A DNA stretch of 64,000 nt, taken from NCBI GenBank assembly GCA_026874595.1, contig CM049316.1:63655176-63719175 (forward strand), in the 5' to 3' direction. Below the pieces are notes generated by a model. That model was not told where the DNA came from. It saw only the letters and a list, made by a program, of their open reading frames with translations, and ran no database searches. Of the stretch, positions 33,221 through 44,465 are shown piece after piece. Position 1 is the stretch's first letter; each line of letters starts with the position of its first letter. The position numbers and the translations under genes were made by a program. This DNA is from Sipunculus nudus. Taxonomy: Eukaryota > Annelida > Sipuncula > Golfingiida > Sipunculidae.

Positions 33221-36200
33221 TAGTATTTTCCTCCAGGTATAGTTCACATTAGGAGAAAGTGTTGCACACAATGTACGCACAACTTCTAAACGCTTGTCCG
33301 AACATAATTAAGGTTACACCACTAAAAGATAGTACCATGTAATTTTGCACTTACAATTTATACATAATAAAAGGGGAAATGCCGTTTTAGTGATATATGT
33401 AGGCTTAGGCCCGAGATTCACACACCCCCCCCCCCCCTCAAATTTTCTTCAACCTTGGGTGGGTGGGTTGGGGGGGGGGGATGGGGCGAGCATGGCTTAT
33501 ACCGGCTAGTTTGGCTGATAGTGCTGACTTTTTGGCTGAACCGGCCTATCCCTTATATACTGCGTAACGTTAGTTAACATCATATCAAACACAAATTCTC
33601 GGTACAATACCCAGTGACATTTAATCCGACACATTTTATTTTCCCAAGAATGAACAGACGCAATTAACGCTCAGCAGCTGAAAAGTCTACTTAATATTAG
33701 AAATTAGCCAGATTAGCTCTCGTGCGTCGATTCGTGTTTGCGCTTTCATCCCGCGCCTCTGGAGTATAATTTGCGGGTAGAGTAGTATTTTATGATTTAT
33801 ACCAGTTTTATACACGTGTGTAAACCTAGACCGTGATAACCCGCCACCTGGCGGCAGCTGAAAGTGTCATGCCGGTCATGAACATTCCTTTTCAATACGT
33901 TTTTCACATGGTGCTGCGTGGTATGATTCATATATGTACAGGTCTGAATCTGGCGATCTTCTGTGGTATGTGTGGTGCTTATAATGCGCCAGACTATTCA
34001 TTTTTGCTTCGGTGTACATATAAATCTGTGTGTGTATGTTTGGTTGTAGGTTATTCGCAAAACACCCATTATAAAACGCTCATGAGTTGGCTTTTTGAGC
34101 TAAGGTTACTCCAAACAAAATTGAAATCAACAAACCATCGGCGACAAGAACGTATAATACCTTCAATATCTTGCAAATAGAATTTATATGGATTATAAAA
34201 AGTCCTCACACAAAAAATTACTCATTGGCAGATCTGAAATGAGATCTTTTTTTAACTTAATCGGGAAATTTTTTATAATAATTTTGCCTTAGTTTGATAT
34301 GATTTTACATAAACACATATTCATGGACCGACTTCGGACACGGACCTCCTTCCTTCCATAATCTTCGAATTCCAGGCCTAAAAACCAGAGGTCATGCACG
34401 TAACACCCCTCCACTTCCGTCATAATCACGAATCAACCCTGTCGCACTGAAGCTAAAACATGCATCAAATTACCTTAATTTTTTTCTGCGGAAATAATTT
34501 ACTGGAAAAATCAAACAATCATCATTAACAGACAACCCGCGAGAGAGGCTGATTTTTATCAGCGAAACCGCAAATCAAATTATGACAAGTTAACCTTGAA
34601 AGATGAGGTCAAAACATTCAGTATATTGAAAACAGAGGTTGTCTTCAATTTTGTCACAGCGGCGGTTAGCTCACATATACTTGTCATGAAAAGGTTGCCA
34701 TGTCAACAAGGTAGATGGCCTTTTATAGCTCGCTCGTGGTTATACAGACAATTTACGAGTGACCACGGGCTCAGATTGCCCGCCAGGACGTAAACAAACG
34801 CGTTCTTCCCCTTTCCTCGTCTGGACCAGAACTCGCACACAGGGCTGCCACACATGCCGAACAAATTATCCGCATTCATTCCTCACATTGTTTGGCCATA
34901 TTTTAGATATATCGCGGGGCATAAAACGGATCCATCAAGACCTGCCTGGCCGTCCGTAATGTTATCTGCCACTAAGGCCAAAAAGGTTGGGTTTCTCAGG
35001 CACTTTCTCAGAAATAAGTGCTGGGGTTGCGCTTGTTTTAATTGTTTTATTATAAAGTTTAGATATAATTTTCATATTGTCAATGGACAACATACGGGGT
35101 TCGGCAAACAATAAGATTAAAATTTATTAGTTCATGCACAAGAATAAAAATAAAAAAGTTCTTATCAATTAAAACGTGCGAACGAAATATTTATTAATTG
35201 GAATTTTTTATTAACTTGTGCGATGAATTAGTTATTCGTACGCTCGGATTAGAAATTCGTAGTTCAGTAATACTTGCGCACGAATTTATAAATATTTTGA
35301 CCGTTTCGTCTTTGGGGCTCCTTTGGACAATCTGAACATTACATAATGATTATTGTTTTGATAAACAGGTAAAATCACATCATAATAAAACTAATAATAA
35401 TCTTATCGGAATTTCGCTATTTTTTTAAAGAATTGACTGAGCGGCTGGAGCTAATATTGACAAATTAATGCTGAAAGTGAATATATTTTATAAGGTCAAA
35501 TTGATGTGCGTGGTGCCTGACGCTGTTGTCCGGTCATCGTCTGCAATAATTTCCGTCGATGACATGGCCATCTTTCATAAGTAATTCGATGAGACTGTAA
35601 GCAAGATATAGTGTGAACAAATGTGGTTAAGATCCATTTGGACTTGGATGTGTTATTTCATGACTCACGTTCGGTAGTGTCTGGAGGTGGAGAAAACAGA
35701 AAACCCGGGTCGGCAACGGAGCGAGCCGACCATTTTACCATTCGACTGTCTCGGCCCCTACTAGTTATAAATTGTACCCTTGGCATTATTACACAATAAC
35801 GTAATGATTACTTTAACTTCGCAAAGAAACCGTGATTAAATATCAAATCCGTGTGTTAAGTCATATTTATGTATAGGGCAACCAGCAATAAGCCTATGCA
35901 ATGGTTAAGGCGATGTGGTAAACCTTTTTTTATCTTTTATTGTCATTATTCACCGTTGCCATACAAATATCGACAGTCTATAATCTAATCAATCGCAGAA
36001 TCCGAGCCGATAATAGCAGGAGTTAATGTTGCCCCTTAAACAAAAGAAAGTCTACCGAAATGCCAGAGAATAGGGCTCCATGGCGAAACTTTTTTTGACA
36101 ACGCCTCACTTCCTGCAAGTACGTTGTCGCTTAAAATAGCCGTACCTTCGTTAATTTCTCAATCCATTACATGCATGTCTTTCACCGGGTTATGTGACTG

Positions 36201-36485
36201 ACAGCCGAGCGGCGCGAGACCAAGGATATGACAGCGGTTAATATAGAGATTTGAATTACGCTTTGATTCGTACATTCACATGCATTCGCTTGTATAAATT
36301 CCAAACTCTCACATCAAGATAACTTGCTCTGTACAGCGACCTCATTGCAAAAGGATAGTTGGCGTAACCTCCGCGGAGAGATAATATGTTTGGTCCCTAT
36401 CGGATGGTTGCTTTAATGAAGGTTGGGGTAATAAATAAGAAAAAAATCCATTAATTTTGGAGGGAATCTGGGCCATCGTGATATA
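33221..36485. other. Apparently non-repetitive region without a recognised gene
   Basis: C13 at 33425-33437 and G11 at 33470-33480 could pair. Open frames at 33833-34180 and 34596-35114 show no recognised family or splice structure. GGTCGGCAACGGAGCGAGCC near 35709 is an imperfect palindrome. A gene could be hidden in small exons. Confidence 0.35.
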
Positions 36486-36489
36486 CTCT

Positions 36490-36840
36490 ATGTTTACCAT
36501 TATTTCCTCTACAGGAGTATATGCGTTCATCCAAGTTCGTGTATGTTTTTGTGTGTGTATATGTGTTTGTGTGTACATGTGTTTGTTCACAACATTACTC
36601 ACGCAATCATGAACGCAGACTTATGAAATTTGCAGGGCATTTCGGGGATGGCCAATGAAGAATCGATTGGATTTTAGTGTGGATATGGCACATAAGTAAT
36701 CCGGATAAAGGAACGTCATCAAGGAATATTCGCAAATGTTAAGTCACTTATGCACGGATTAACCAACTGCAAACACGGGTTTAGGAGCATCCGACGATCG
36801 GGACCCCCACATGGTGGAGGCTTGCATTCCTTAGACTGCA
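36490..36840 (+). repeat. Interspersed repeat with GTTCACAACATTACTC core, copy 2
   Basis: TTTGTTCACAACATTACTCA, GGGCATTTCGG, GAAGAATCGATTGGATTTT, GTCATCAAGGAATATTCGCA and TGGTGGAGGCTTGCATTCCT follow in the same order as in the copy at 46500-46830. Confidence 0.75.
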
Positions 36841-37302
36841 GATTTCTAGGTTAGCATGGGTCTTTACCATTGCGAGGTGTCCCCACTGAGGACGACGTCA
36901 TTCACTAATAATAGAGTACGTTAAGTGTGAGTTTCCGACCGTTTGAACCCCGTTATTTCCATGTGTGACCTAATTGGGCCTCATTTTTAACTGTTGGGGA
37001 TGACCTATGATTCCCCTTTCTTGTTAATTAAGCATTAAACATTCCTCTTTGCTTCACATATTTTCTACGCGTAAGTGGCACAAACCAAAGTTTGACCCGG
37101 ATACAGGTAATATACACCTGATCTGGTAATCCTGAACGTTGGCGGAGGTATATGCGGTCTCTGACTGCTTCCCTGTTCATTCTTCATTCAACCGCCGCCA
37201 GTGACTAGTACCCGGGCCATTCTCTCCTTGGCTTTAAGCGCGGAGGACGGCGGGAATTGGACGCGAACCCACAAACTAACTGCCCCCTGAGGGCCCCAAC
37301 AC
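36841..37302. other. No gene; short repeat end near 37142
   Basis: GGCGGAGGTATATGCGGTCT near 37141 matches an end of the GTTCACAACATTACTC family or a related repeat. Otherwise nothing is recognised. Confidence 0.35.
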
Positions 37303-38024
37303 ACTAGATGAAGACCTTACGGCGACCACGGCGACCTAGTAGATCGCCGTTGGTCGCCCTCAACATCGGAAACCCCCCCCAAGTATGACTGTTATGCCGC
37401 TCTCGCCCCGCTGACACGACCTGTGCTGGCGCCGCGAGCTTCGTCAGAGCGCAAATTCCAGCACACGTCGAATCGAACTGGGCGCAGAGAGAGCGCAGCT
37501 CTGACGTCATACGCGCAGCGGCAGCACCATGCGAAGAGTGTGAAGAGCTCACTAGGGTCACCGAGGTCTCAGTATCGGCGGGGTAAGTGTGCTGGGGCAG
37601 CAAAGCGTACCATGTTTCCTGGCGATCGACCTACGCTGTCAGGAAGCTGGTACTGCGCTGCTTGGACACCGATGGCGATCGAATTCCGATCTGACTGCGC
37701 TTTTAATCCGCGGCGACCCCGCGGCGGAAATTTTGTCCATGTTAAGCCGGGTGCTCACTACCCGATTTTATCAAGCGACATTGTCGGGCGATATTTTGGG
37801 CAGATTTTCTCAAAATCGGCTGAAAATCGGCTCGGCTTAGTCGGCCGATTTTCAGTGTCACATTTACCGACGCGCGTGTTCCCATCTCTCGATTATCGCC
37901 GAATAAGTCTCATCATGGCGATCTGATATACTGAGCTTTCTAGGAGAAAAACCAAAAGGAAATATTTGTTCGCTTTGTGGTTTATCCAAAGAAATATGAT
38001 GTGTCGGAAGAGTGACTAGTGGGT

Positions 38025-38208
38025 CAGGGGCGGATCCAGGATTTAGGAAAAGAGGGGGGGGGTCCAACCCAGGAGGACTAATGAAAATCCTAAAAAAAAA
38101 AAGGTCGTCACATCCGTCCGGAAAAGGGGGGGGGGTCCAGGCCGCCAAATTTTGTCTAAACGCCTTTAAAAAGGTTGTTTCGGATGAAACAACCCGGATC
38201 CGCTTCTG
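38025..38208 (+). mobile_element. 184-bp GGATCC-ended MITE with GTGGGT target duplication
   Basis: The ends CAGGGGCGGATCC and GGATCCGCTTCTG are inverse at 11 of 13 positions. GTGGGT directly flanks the element on both sides (38019-38024 and 38209-38214). Inner sequence includes a G9 run, CCCAGGAGGACTAATGAAAA and AAACGCCTTTAAAAAGG. It sits inside the TTAA-flanked element. Confidence 0.82.
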
Positions 38209-38331
38209 GTGGGTTTAACCTTAGCTTGAGAGATTAGAGGAACTAGGGCCATTTAAACAATACACTTGTATGCGAACTGAGACAGAAGGTTTAACCGTCC
38301 ATCATCAATTTAAAGGTTTTCTCCGCATATC

Positions 38332-38462
38332 TAAGGGGCGGGTCCAGGATTTAGGAAAAGAGGGATCCAACCCAGGAGTACTAATAATAAAACCTAAAGA
38401 AAGGTCCCCGGAAAATATCCGAAAGAATTGGTCTTAAACCCTTAAAACGATTGCGGCGGGTG
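38332..38462 (+). mobile_element. Second GGATCC-type MITE copy, right-truncated
   Basis: AAGGGGCGGGTCCAGGATTT, then CCCAGGAGTACTAATAATAA and AAACCCTTAAAACGATTG follow the copy at 38025-38208. The right terminal repeat is absent. Confidence 0.7.
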
Positions 38463-39240
38463 ATCTGTAGGATTTGTAAAACAAAACATCCAGCATCAGG
38501 ATACTACATTCAGAAGGGCTATTTCACCAGAAACGAACTCTAACTTAGAAAATGATATTCTTCTTGCATGTTTGTGTGATTTCTAGGATTTCCTGTTCTA
38601 GAAATTCCATGATGCTGAATGTATTTTTTTATCCTGTGTGTTAACCAGTCAACACTTTATCATATTTTTTTATTTGACTGCTACACAAAACAAACGCTGA
38701 CAGCAGCAGATATTTTGTGTGATCAGGTTTTAATTTTTATTATTAATTCCTGTAGACAAGTGATGATCAGTTATATATCTGGCGACTCTCTGTTATCTGT
38801 CAGATTAAATATATTAAAACTAATTAAAGTACAGCATCGCCAAAAAATGCTGCTTAATCCGTGAAAAAAAGTGTATCAGAGACCCGTTCACGTGAACGCT
38901 TTTGCCTATGGGGTTACCTGTAAACATCAGGTATTGCTGCATGCGCTGGACTGGATATTGCATCAGTCAAAAGTTTTCAGCTATTCTTTCATGTCTTCTC
39001 TCATTTCCTCTAACGTTCAGTCTTATGTTTACAGAAATGTTGGCACATTGCAATTATATGAATGGATATTCATTTACAATGATGAATAAATTGCACGTCG
39101 TCTTTTAGGAATACATCAAATTTTAATCTCTACCAAAATCGGTCTTTAATTCTTTTTAAAATACAGAAATATGTCATTATACAATATACATTAATAATGA
39201 TTTATAGTGACAACTTCCAGAACGTGAATTCTAACCATAC
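38463..39240. other. AT-rich interior of the TTAA-flanked element
   Basis: Contrasts sharply in composition with the CpG-rich ends. No transposase motif or other coding sequence is seen. Confidence 0.45.
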
Positions 39241-39656
39241 ACAAATAAACAAAATCGGCCGACTTTGTCGCAAACATTGGCTCACTACACGATTTCGCTA
39301 ATCGCCCGATAAAATCGGCCGATTTTCTTTGACAGTGCCAGACTCTTGGCGACGGCGATTTTCACGCCGACGCCGACATAATCGCGTCGCTTGGGGAGTC
39401 ACACTTCACGACAATGTACCCCCGTCGGTCATAGTCGGCCGATCCTATGAATCGGCCGATAAAATCGGTAAGTGAGCCGCCGGCTTTAAAAAACTGGTCG
39501 CCACTCATGGCGTTCATGGTGACCATATGACGACCCAAGGCGACACTATCTCGCTCCTACGAAGCTCATAAAAACTTAAGGCCACTCTGGCTGCACTCTA
39601 CGGCGATCTGCCCCAATTCGGTGATCGCAGCGAGATCGCCTTCTCGTGTAAAGGGG

Positions 39657-40065
39657 GTGTAACTGTTACACAATCACGCACAAAAGTACTGTTGGTACTC
39701 TCTTAATTTAGTTTTTACAGTAAGCATGCATATTGGATATAATCCAGTAGGGAAATAATCCCATATATTCCAGAAAAGGTCATAACAGTTATTTATGAAT
39801 TAAAGCAAATCTTTGAAATCCCGTAAGATTATAATCGAGAGTTGAAATCCCGTGAGATTATAATCGAGAGAAAAGTCCGATATTACTTTAAAATTGGTGA
39901 TTGATATAAACCAAACGCGCATTGGTTACTGTAAACTTCCAACGGCTCTATTCGCCATGGTGATAAAATTGCTTAATATTTTATAAACGGTCACTAATAA
40001 GACTAAATTTGGCTGGTTTTCAATGTGTTTTTGTAATATCAAGATTGTAACTTTACTCAAAGACT
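39657..40065. repeat. Mostly featureless, with a 29-bp tandem duplication at 39814-39871
   Basis: TTGAAATCCCGTAAGATTAT and the bases to CGAGAG occur at 39814-39842 and 39843-39871 with one difference. The rest is AT-rich and has no recognised feature. Confidence 0.7.
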
Positions 40066-40302
40066 CTATTGTTCATCGCCAGGTTTTAGAGGATTACTGC
40101 TCGGTGTATCGTATACCATGGCCCGTTCTAATAGCTCGGATATCACACGGGCTGACTTGTAAGGGCCGCGTGAAAGAATGATGCTGTAACATGTAGACGT
40201 TATGTCAGCTTCTGTTAACAGCCCGGTGTTACGTCTAACGCATGCCATCTGGAGCGGTCGCAGTGACATTTCAATGAAGATACAATTGTACCGATCACAA
40301 AC
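40066..40302 (-). CDS. Candidate terminal coding exon of an unidentified gene
   Basis: A pyrimidine-rich acceptor (CTTTTTCTTGCCGACACCAG) ends at 40303. From there 78 sense codons in phase 0 run to TAG at 40068-40066. The peptide starts VCDRYNCIFIEMSLRPLQ, has NTGLLTEADITSTCYSIILS and SARVISELLERA, and ends PLKPGDEQ. Codon use is balanced and CpG-containing, unlike the AT-rich spurious frames nearby. The LLTEAD..ARVISELLER pattern loosely recalls helices of a death-fold (CARD) domain, which is only a guess. Upstream exons should lie at higher coordinates, but none is identified. Confidence 0.35.
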   Translation of the reverse strand, partial: VCDRYNCIFIEMSLRPLQMACVRRNTGLLTEADITSTCYSIILSRGPYKSARVISELLERAMVYDTPSSNPLKPGDEQ

Positions 40303-40364
40303 CTGGTGTCGGCAAGAAAAAGGGCTCTCTGACAGATACAACTCTTTGACTAGGAACGCTCGAG

Positions 40365-40372
40365 TATAAATA
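40365..40372 (+). promoter_or_regulatory. Possible TATA box
   Basis: TATAAATA on the plus strand in a CpG-richer region, 284 nt upstream of the candidate first exon at 40656. It would place a transcription start near 40395. Confidence 0.3.
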
Positions 40373-40655
40373 CAGTGGTACGTGCCAGGTACAACGCGTA
40401 ACCAGCCCGTTCAGGTGTACTGCTGTATGGATTTTCAGCAGACATCGGCTGTACCCTATGCATATTTATTGAGACTGGAGTAAAGCTAATTGATATGCCT
40501 ATTATCCACGGCCACGCTCGCACGCCGGACCTGTAGATCGTACATGCCTGGTCTGTAGGCGCTCGCGGCAGCCGATGCCGGGGATTGGTACCGATGTAAA
40601 AAAAATATTCCTATCTTTTAGCTCATTTTTTCTTCCCAACAAGGTGGACATCAGG

Positions 40656-40709
40656 ATGAACTCAGGAACATTTCTGTTTTATAGCAGCGTTATGATAATT
40701 TCCGTCCAG
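40656..40709 (+). CDS. Candidate first coding exon with signal-peptide-like sequence
   Basis: ATG begins MNSGTFLFYSSVMIISVQ and is followed at once by an ideal donor, CAG|GTAAGT. The hydrophobic run would suit a signal peptide. A TATA-like box lies upstream. No downstream exon could be matched, so this is a suggestion from splice and start context only. Confidence 0.28.
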
Positions 40710-40796
40710 GTAAGTGCTCTCTTGTTTATTCATATCACTATCATATCCAGATTTTAAATACATTAGATGCTGGTGTCCACAGGACTGAATACAAAT

Positions 40797-41020
40797 AGGG
40801 CGTCATAATTAGTACTGACGAACCCCTCCACCAACCGTCGTATTAGCATACCTTTTCTTTAATCATACTGTGTTTCCTTATTTTGAGTACGTATATTTAC
40901 CAAAAATATGCCGTTATAATCAGCACGGACGAATCTTTCCACCAACCGTCATATTAGCATATCTTTCCTTAGAAATCAAACTGGGTTTCCTTATTTTGAG
41001 TACTTTATATTTACCAAAAC
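40797..41020. repeat. Two tandem ~110-bp units
   Basis: CACCAACCGTCGTATTAGCA and CACCAACCGTCATATTAGCA, each followed by CTTATTTTGAGTAC and ATTTACCAAAA, recur about 110 bp apart. Confidence 0.8.
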
Positions 41021-43440
41021 ATGCCTTTATCCGCCACAAAACGCCTAAAATATAACTTTTCATTCATTTTTCAACTTTTGAATAAAATCCCTCGGAGCGT
41101 CCTATGATTTTTGTCTTGTCGGAGGTATATGCGCTCTAATGAGGGTCATTCTAGAGTTAGTAAGGTTGATCGTTACTGTAAAACATTTTCTTCTTGTGAC
41201 CGTTCAGCTTCAGCTCATATGCAGCCAACCGCCTTACATTATTACATTGGCGCATGTACCGTGCTTGCTAAAACTTTGCCGATAAACAAGCTCTGTCACA
41301 GAAGCGTCATGAGTACTTTTCCTATCAGGAATTCCGTACATTTCATGAATATTCAAGCCATTAATCACATAAGTTTCTCAGAAACGGTAGAAGAATGGCT
41401 GGCTTTAAACCGGATCAGGACCAACAATTAATGAAACCTTCCCTGTCTCCTTTCCAAATCAGTTTGGCAGTTTGCACGTAATCGTGCTAGTAGTCAAGCC
41501 CGGGATATAGATATAACCTCCTCGATCGAGGAGATCATTAATTCATTAATAAAATCAATATAACCCCGACATAAAACCTACAAAGAAACTGTGCAAATGT
41601 GGGTCTCTGGAACTCCATGTGAAGCAGCCATTGTTGGTAATAAAGGAATCATTTGCGTGGCTCTTAACCGAGTTCATGTACGGTCGTAAATACAGAGGGA
41701 GTCGTGATATATAGGCCATCACTTACGAACGTCGATTGCTGAGTCAGCGCTTTTATCTGTGACGCTCCTGGCGCGCACTATTGACCGGACTATGCCATGG
41801 ATATACAGTCAGTATATACGTTGTGCAAAAAATTAGGAGCCATTATTACAATGGCAGTGCAAGGTAATAAGTGTCCCTTCAAGAAAGAAAGCTTTGAATT
41901 AAATTATTTATATAGGTCTATCAGCATTTAGGGTATATTTTTTAATGCACTGTATGTCAGAACACTTTGTATTTGTGCAATAAAATGCAATGTATATATT
42001 TGTGCATAACTATACATGTCAACATAATTTGTACCTGTGCAATTAAATGTAATATATGTTATGAGGTTTCATATAATATGACGTTATCGTGAGTTTGAAT
42101 AATATGGGGTGCAGTGCAGTCACTTGTCATTGAACAGCACAATGCGAACAGAACGTATGCTCCCTATTGCCCTTTCCCAACCCTCTAGTGTTCAGTGCAA
42201 GTATATTGTTCCATTCTCATTCATTCGCCCAAGTATTTGCAAAAAGGTCGATATCAGGAAATAAATCATTAACACCCTTCCGCAAGATGTCGTTTCTACT
42301 CAAAAGAAACCTATTCTGTTTGGGCATTGTGGGACGGCCTGTACTACTTGTCTTAACTGTCAAACTTCAAAATAAAAATTTGTTACATTTCAAGGATACA
42401 CATTCTTTTTACATTTCAAATGCTTACAAAATAATACGTATTCCTAGAAGTCCTTACCACAAAAACATCAATGTTTATGTTATTTGCCTTGTAGCAGTCC
42501 TTATAGGGCGTACAACACACTTGGGCGGACTACATTTCCTCTTTACTACGCCGCTGGTGTATTCAGAAGCCCGGTGCATTGTGGGTGTCCAAATTTGACT
42601 CCAACAATCCCTATACAGCAGAGTCGTACACTTGTGAGTCCGAGCCTGCGCAGTGTGCGAACGTAGACATTTCCAAGACATAGCGTTAGGTACACTCGGC
42701 GTAAAAAAACGGGGGCAAAATATGACAATGGATTTGCATATATAAGCTTCAAGAAGTTAAACCTTTTTGACATTAAAATGTGCCCCCCCAAACACCCCCC
42801 CCCCTCCCCGCCCAGTATATCAGCTAGCAAGGGGGTTCCCATATTTGCTGTCCCTGCATGTTTAGTGAGAACCCATCTGCAGAAAATATAAGAAGCAAAT
42901 CAGAGATTTAGCTTGACAAAATCTTTAAAATAGTATTTTTGATGATGTAAAATGTGTTGTTTACTCCTTTAGTTATAGGTCTACTCTGTGACAGTCAAGA
43001 ACGCTTTCACAACCTGGGTGTGATAGGGTCATCTTATTCAATTTTGTCCTCTGGCATTTATAACCATTAACCACTTGTGTTTAAATGAATACAAAAAACA
43101 CCTTAGGCTAATAATACGGGAACTTTCCATTATAATATTTAGCTGATAAAACGATAAAGCAATATGCAATTTGTTAACTTAATGCGAGGCTTAATCCAAA
43201 TTGCAAATTAAATGAAATACTTTGTATTTTATCCTTAGGAAATATTTATTTAGGTCCATGGATGTAATGCGTTTTATTTCACATACGACCCCCTGTGACA
43301 ACCAGTGTTAAATACAGAGATAGTTCAACAATTAGTATAAATTAAATACACAATTCTCATTTGTTGTGTATAATAAGGTACACAATAAGGGTAGTCTCCT
43401 CATAGGGAAAATGTACAATAGAATAAATCATGTTTGACAG
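41021..43440. other. No gene recognised
   Basis: GTCGGAGGTATATGCGCTCT near 41118 matches the end of an interspersed repeat. The 106- and 143-codon frames at 41111-41431 and 42167-42598 show no family resemblance. A donor-like TTCGTAAGT lies on the minus strand near 41730, next to the MARE-like site. 42860-43440 is AT-rich. Confidence 0.35.
41737..41749. promoter_or_regulatory. Near-perfect Maf/antioxidant response element
   Basis: TGCTGAGTCAGCG differs at one position from the palindromic TGCTGAGTCAGCA bound by Maf/Nrf factors, and contains an AP-1 site. It lies in a small CpG-rich patch. On the minus strand a donor-like GTAAGT follows about 10 nt later, so it may mark an unannotated first exon. 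Confidence 0.3.
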
Positions 43441-43470
43441 TACATACGTGCCTTCAATCATATCAGAAAA

Positions 43471-43728
43471 CAATGTAGTACATTGAGTTACAATCTTCAC
43501 ATAATATACACAAGCTAATAAATTACGCTCATAATATACACAAGCTGTCATCTTATGAAGAAAACTTTTATTGTCCCTGAAACTTTTCCCATAGCTCTGT
43601 TACACACTGCAGAAGATACGTTTATTGTTATAATATAAGTATAATTAGTATATAACTATACGATATGGTAAATTATATTATATTTATAAGTACAAATATG
43701 TATATTGTAATATATAGTGTAGTGTGAT
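43471..43728 (+). repeat. Tandem segmental duplication, first copy
   Basis: Starts CAATGTAGTACATTGAGTTA and includes CTGTCATCTTATGAAGAAAA and AGAAGATACGTTTATTGTTA. The second copy starts at 44228, 757 bp further on. This copy has an additional 27-30 bp made by local duplication of CATAATATACACAAGCT. Confidence 0.93.
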
Positions 43729-44200
43729 TTATGGGGGGGGGGGGGTGAGGGGTCTCCTTTTGACCTGAAAAGCCGGGAAATATAATAATATACGATTAAT
43801 ATAAAAAAACAGTCGGATTTTGCCAGAAATTCTCAAACATTGATCCAGAATTTTAGGTTACAGCTGTGGCACGGGGAGGACATCATTTGGGCCACATCCC
43901 ATGCTTGAAATCCTAACCCTTGATGCTTTAGCCATTGCCATATATACAAGGGAAAATATTTAGTCTGCATTTGGGTCAGAGAAATTCCTGCCAGGTCTTC
44001 CAATACCTGTTTATCCCTTGATGATTAATTCCCTCTAATTCCGTATTCTTCAGCATGCGAGAGTTATCAAAAACTTGTTTACATGTGCCCTGGTGGTGAG
44101 TCCATGAGCCCCCCCTTTTTTACGATTCTGGATCCGCCCCTGGAAACATCTTTCGAGCGTCAAGTCTGCATCAACACAAATCCGTTACCAGGGGCAAATT
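43729..44200. mobile_element. GGATCC-ended repeat with G13 run, long copy
   Basis: From ATTTATGGGGG with a G13 tract through CTTTTGACCTGAAAAGCCG to CTGGATCCGCCCCTGG and then CAAGTCTGCATCAACACAAA and TTACCAGGGGC. The same blocks without the middle 280 bp are found at 44888-45105. The ends resemble the GGATCC MITEs but the interior differs. Confidence 0.62.
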
Positions 44201-44227
44201 ATGGCCTAATTAACTTAAATCAAAATA

Positions 44228-44465
44228 CAATGTAGTACATTGAGTTACAATCTTCACATTTTACGCTCATAATATACACAAGCTGTCATCTTATGAAGAA
44301 AACTTTTATTGTCCCTGAAACTTTTCCCATAGCTCTATTACACACTACAGAAGATACGTTTATTGTTATAATATTACTATAATTAGTATATAACTATACG
44401 ATGTAATAAATTATATTATATTTACACGTACAAATATGTATATTGTAATATATAGTGTTGTGTAG
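44228..44465 (+). repeat. Tandem segmental duplication, second copy
   Basis: Matches 43471-43728 at well over 90 percent by eye, apart from the 27-30 bp missing after ATCTTCACAT. Confidence 0.93.

Larger units (their letters stand above)
37742..39489. mobile_element. TTAA-flanked ~1.7-kb non-autonomous DNA transposon
   Basis: The left boundary is TTAA then GCCGGGTGCTCACTACCCGA. The right boundary in reverse complement is TTAA then AGCCGGCGGCTCACTTACCG. A TTAA target duplication with inverted ends is the hallmark of piggyBac-like elements. Subterminal palindromes of the type AAAATCGGCCGATTTT lie near 37838, 39256, 39316, 39436 and 39451. No transposase frame is present, and smaller elements have inserted inside. 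Confidence 0.7.
37303..39656. mobile_element. Outer inverted-repeat element interrupted by a later insertion
   Basis: The left end reads CCCCAACACACTAGATGAAG and goes on to GGCGACCACGGCGA and AGATCGCCGT. The right end in reverse complement reads CCCCCTTTACACGAGAAGGC, then GCGATCACCG and AGATCGCCGT. The match is approximate over about 55 bp. Both halves (37303-37741 and 39489-39656) are CpG-rich and full of GGCGAC/GTCGCC motifs, unlike the surroundings. Confidence 0.55.

Noticed and set aside
33833-34180. 115-codon open frame as a gene
   Set aside because: Cys- and Leu-rich translation without recognised motifs, homologous family or splice context.
37423-37926. 167-codon open frame
   Set aside because: It crosses the boundary between the outer element and the TTAA-flanked element and has no family resemblance.
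42167-42598. 143-codon open frame
   Set aside because: No recognised domain, biased towards F, L and I as expected from AT-rich DNA, and no exon signals.
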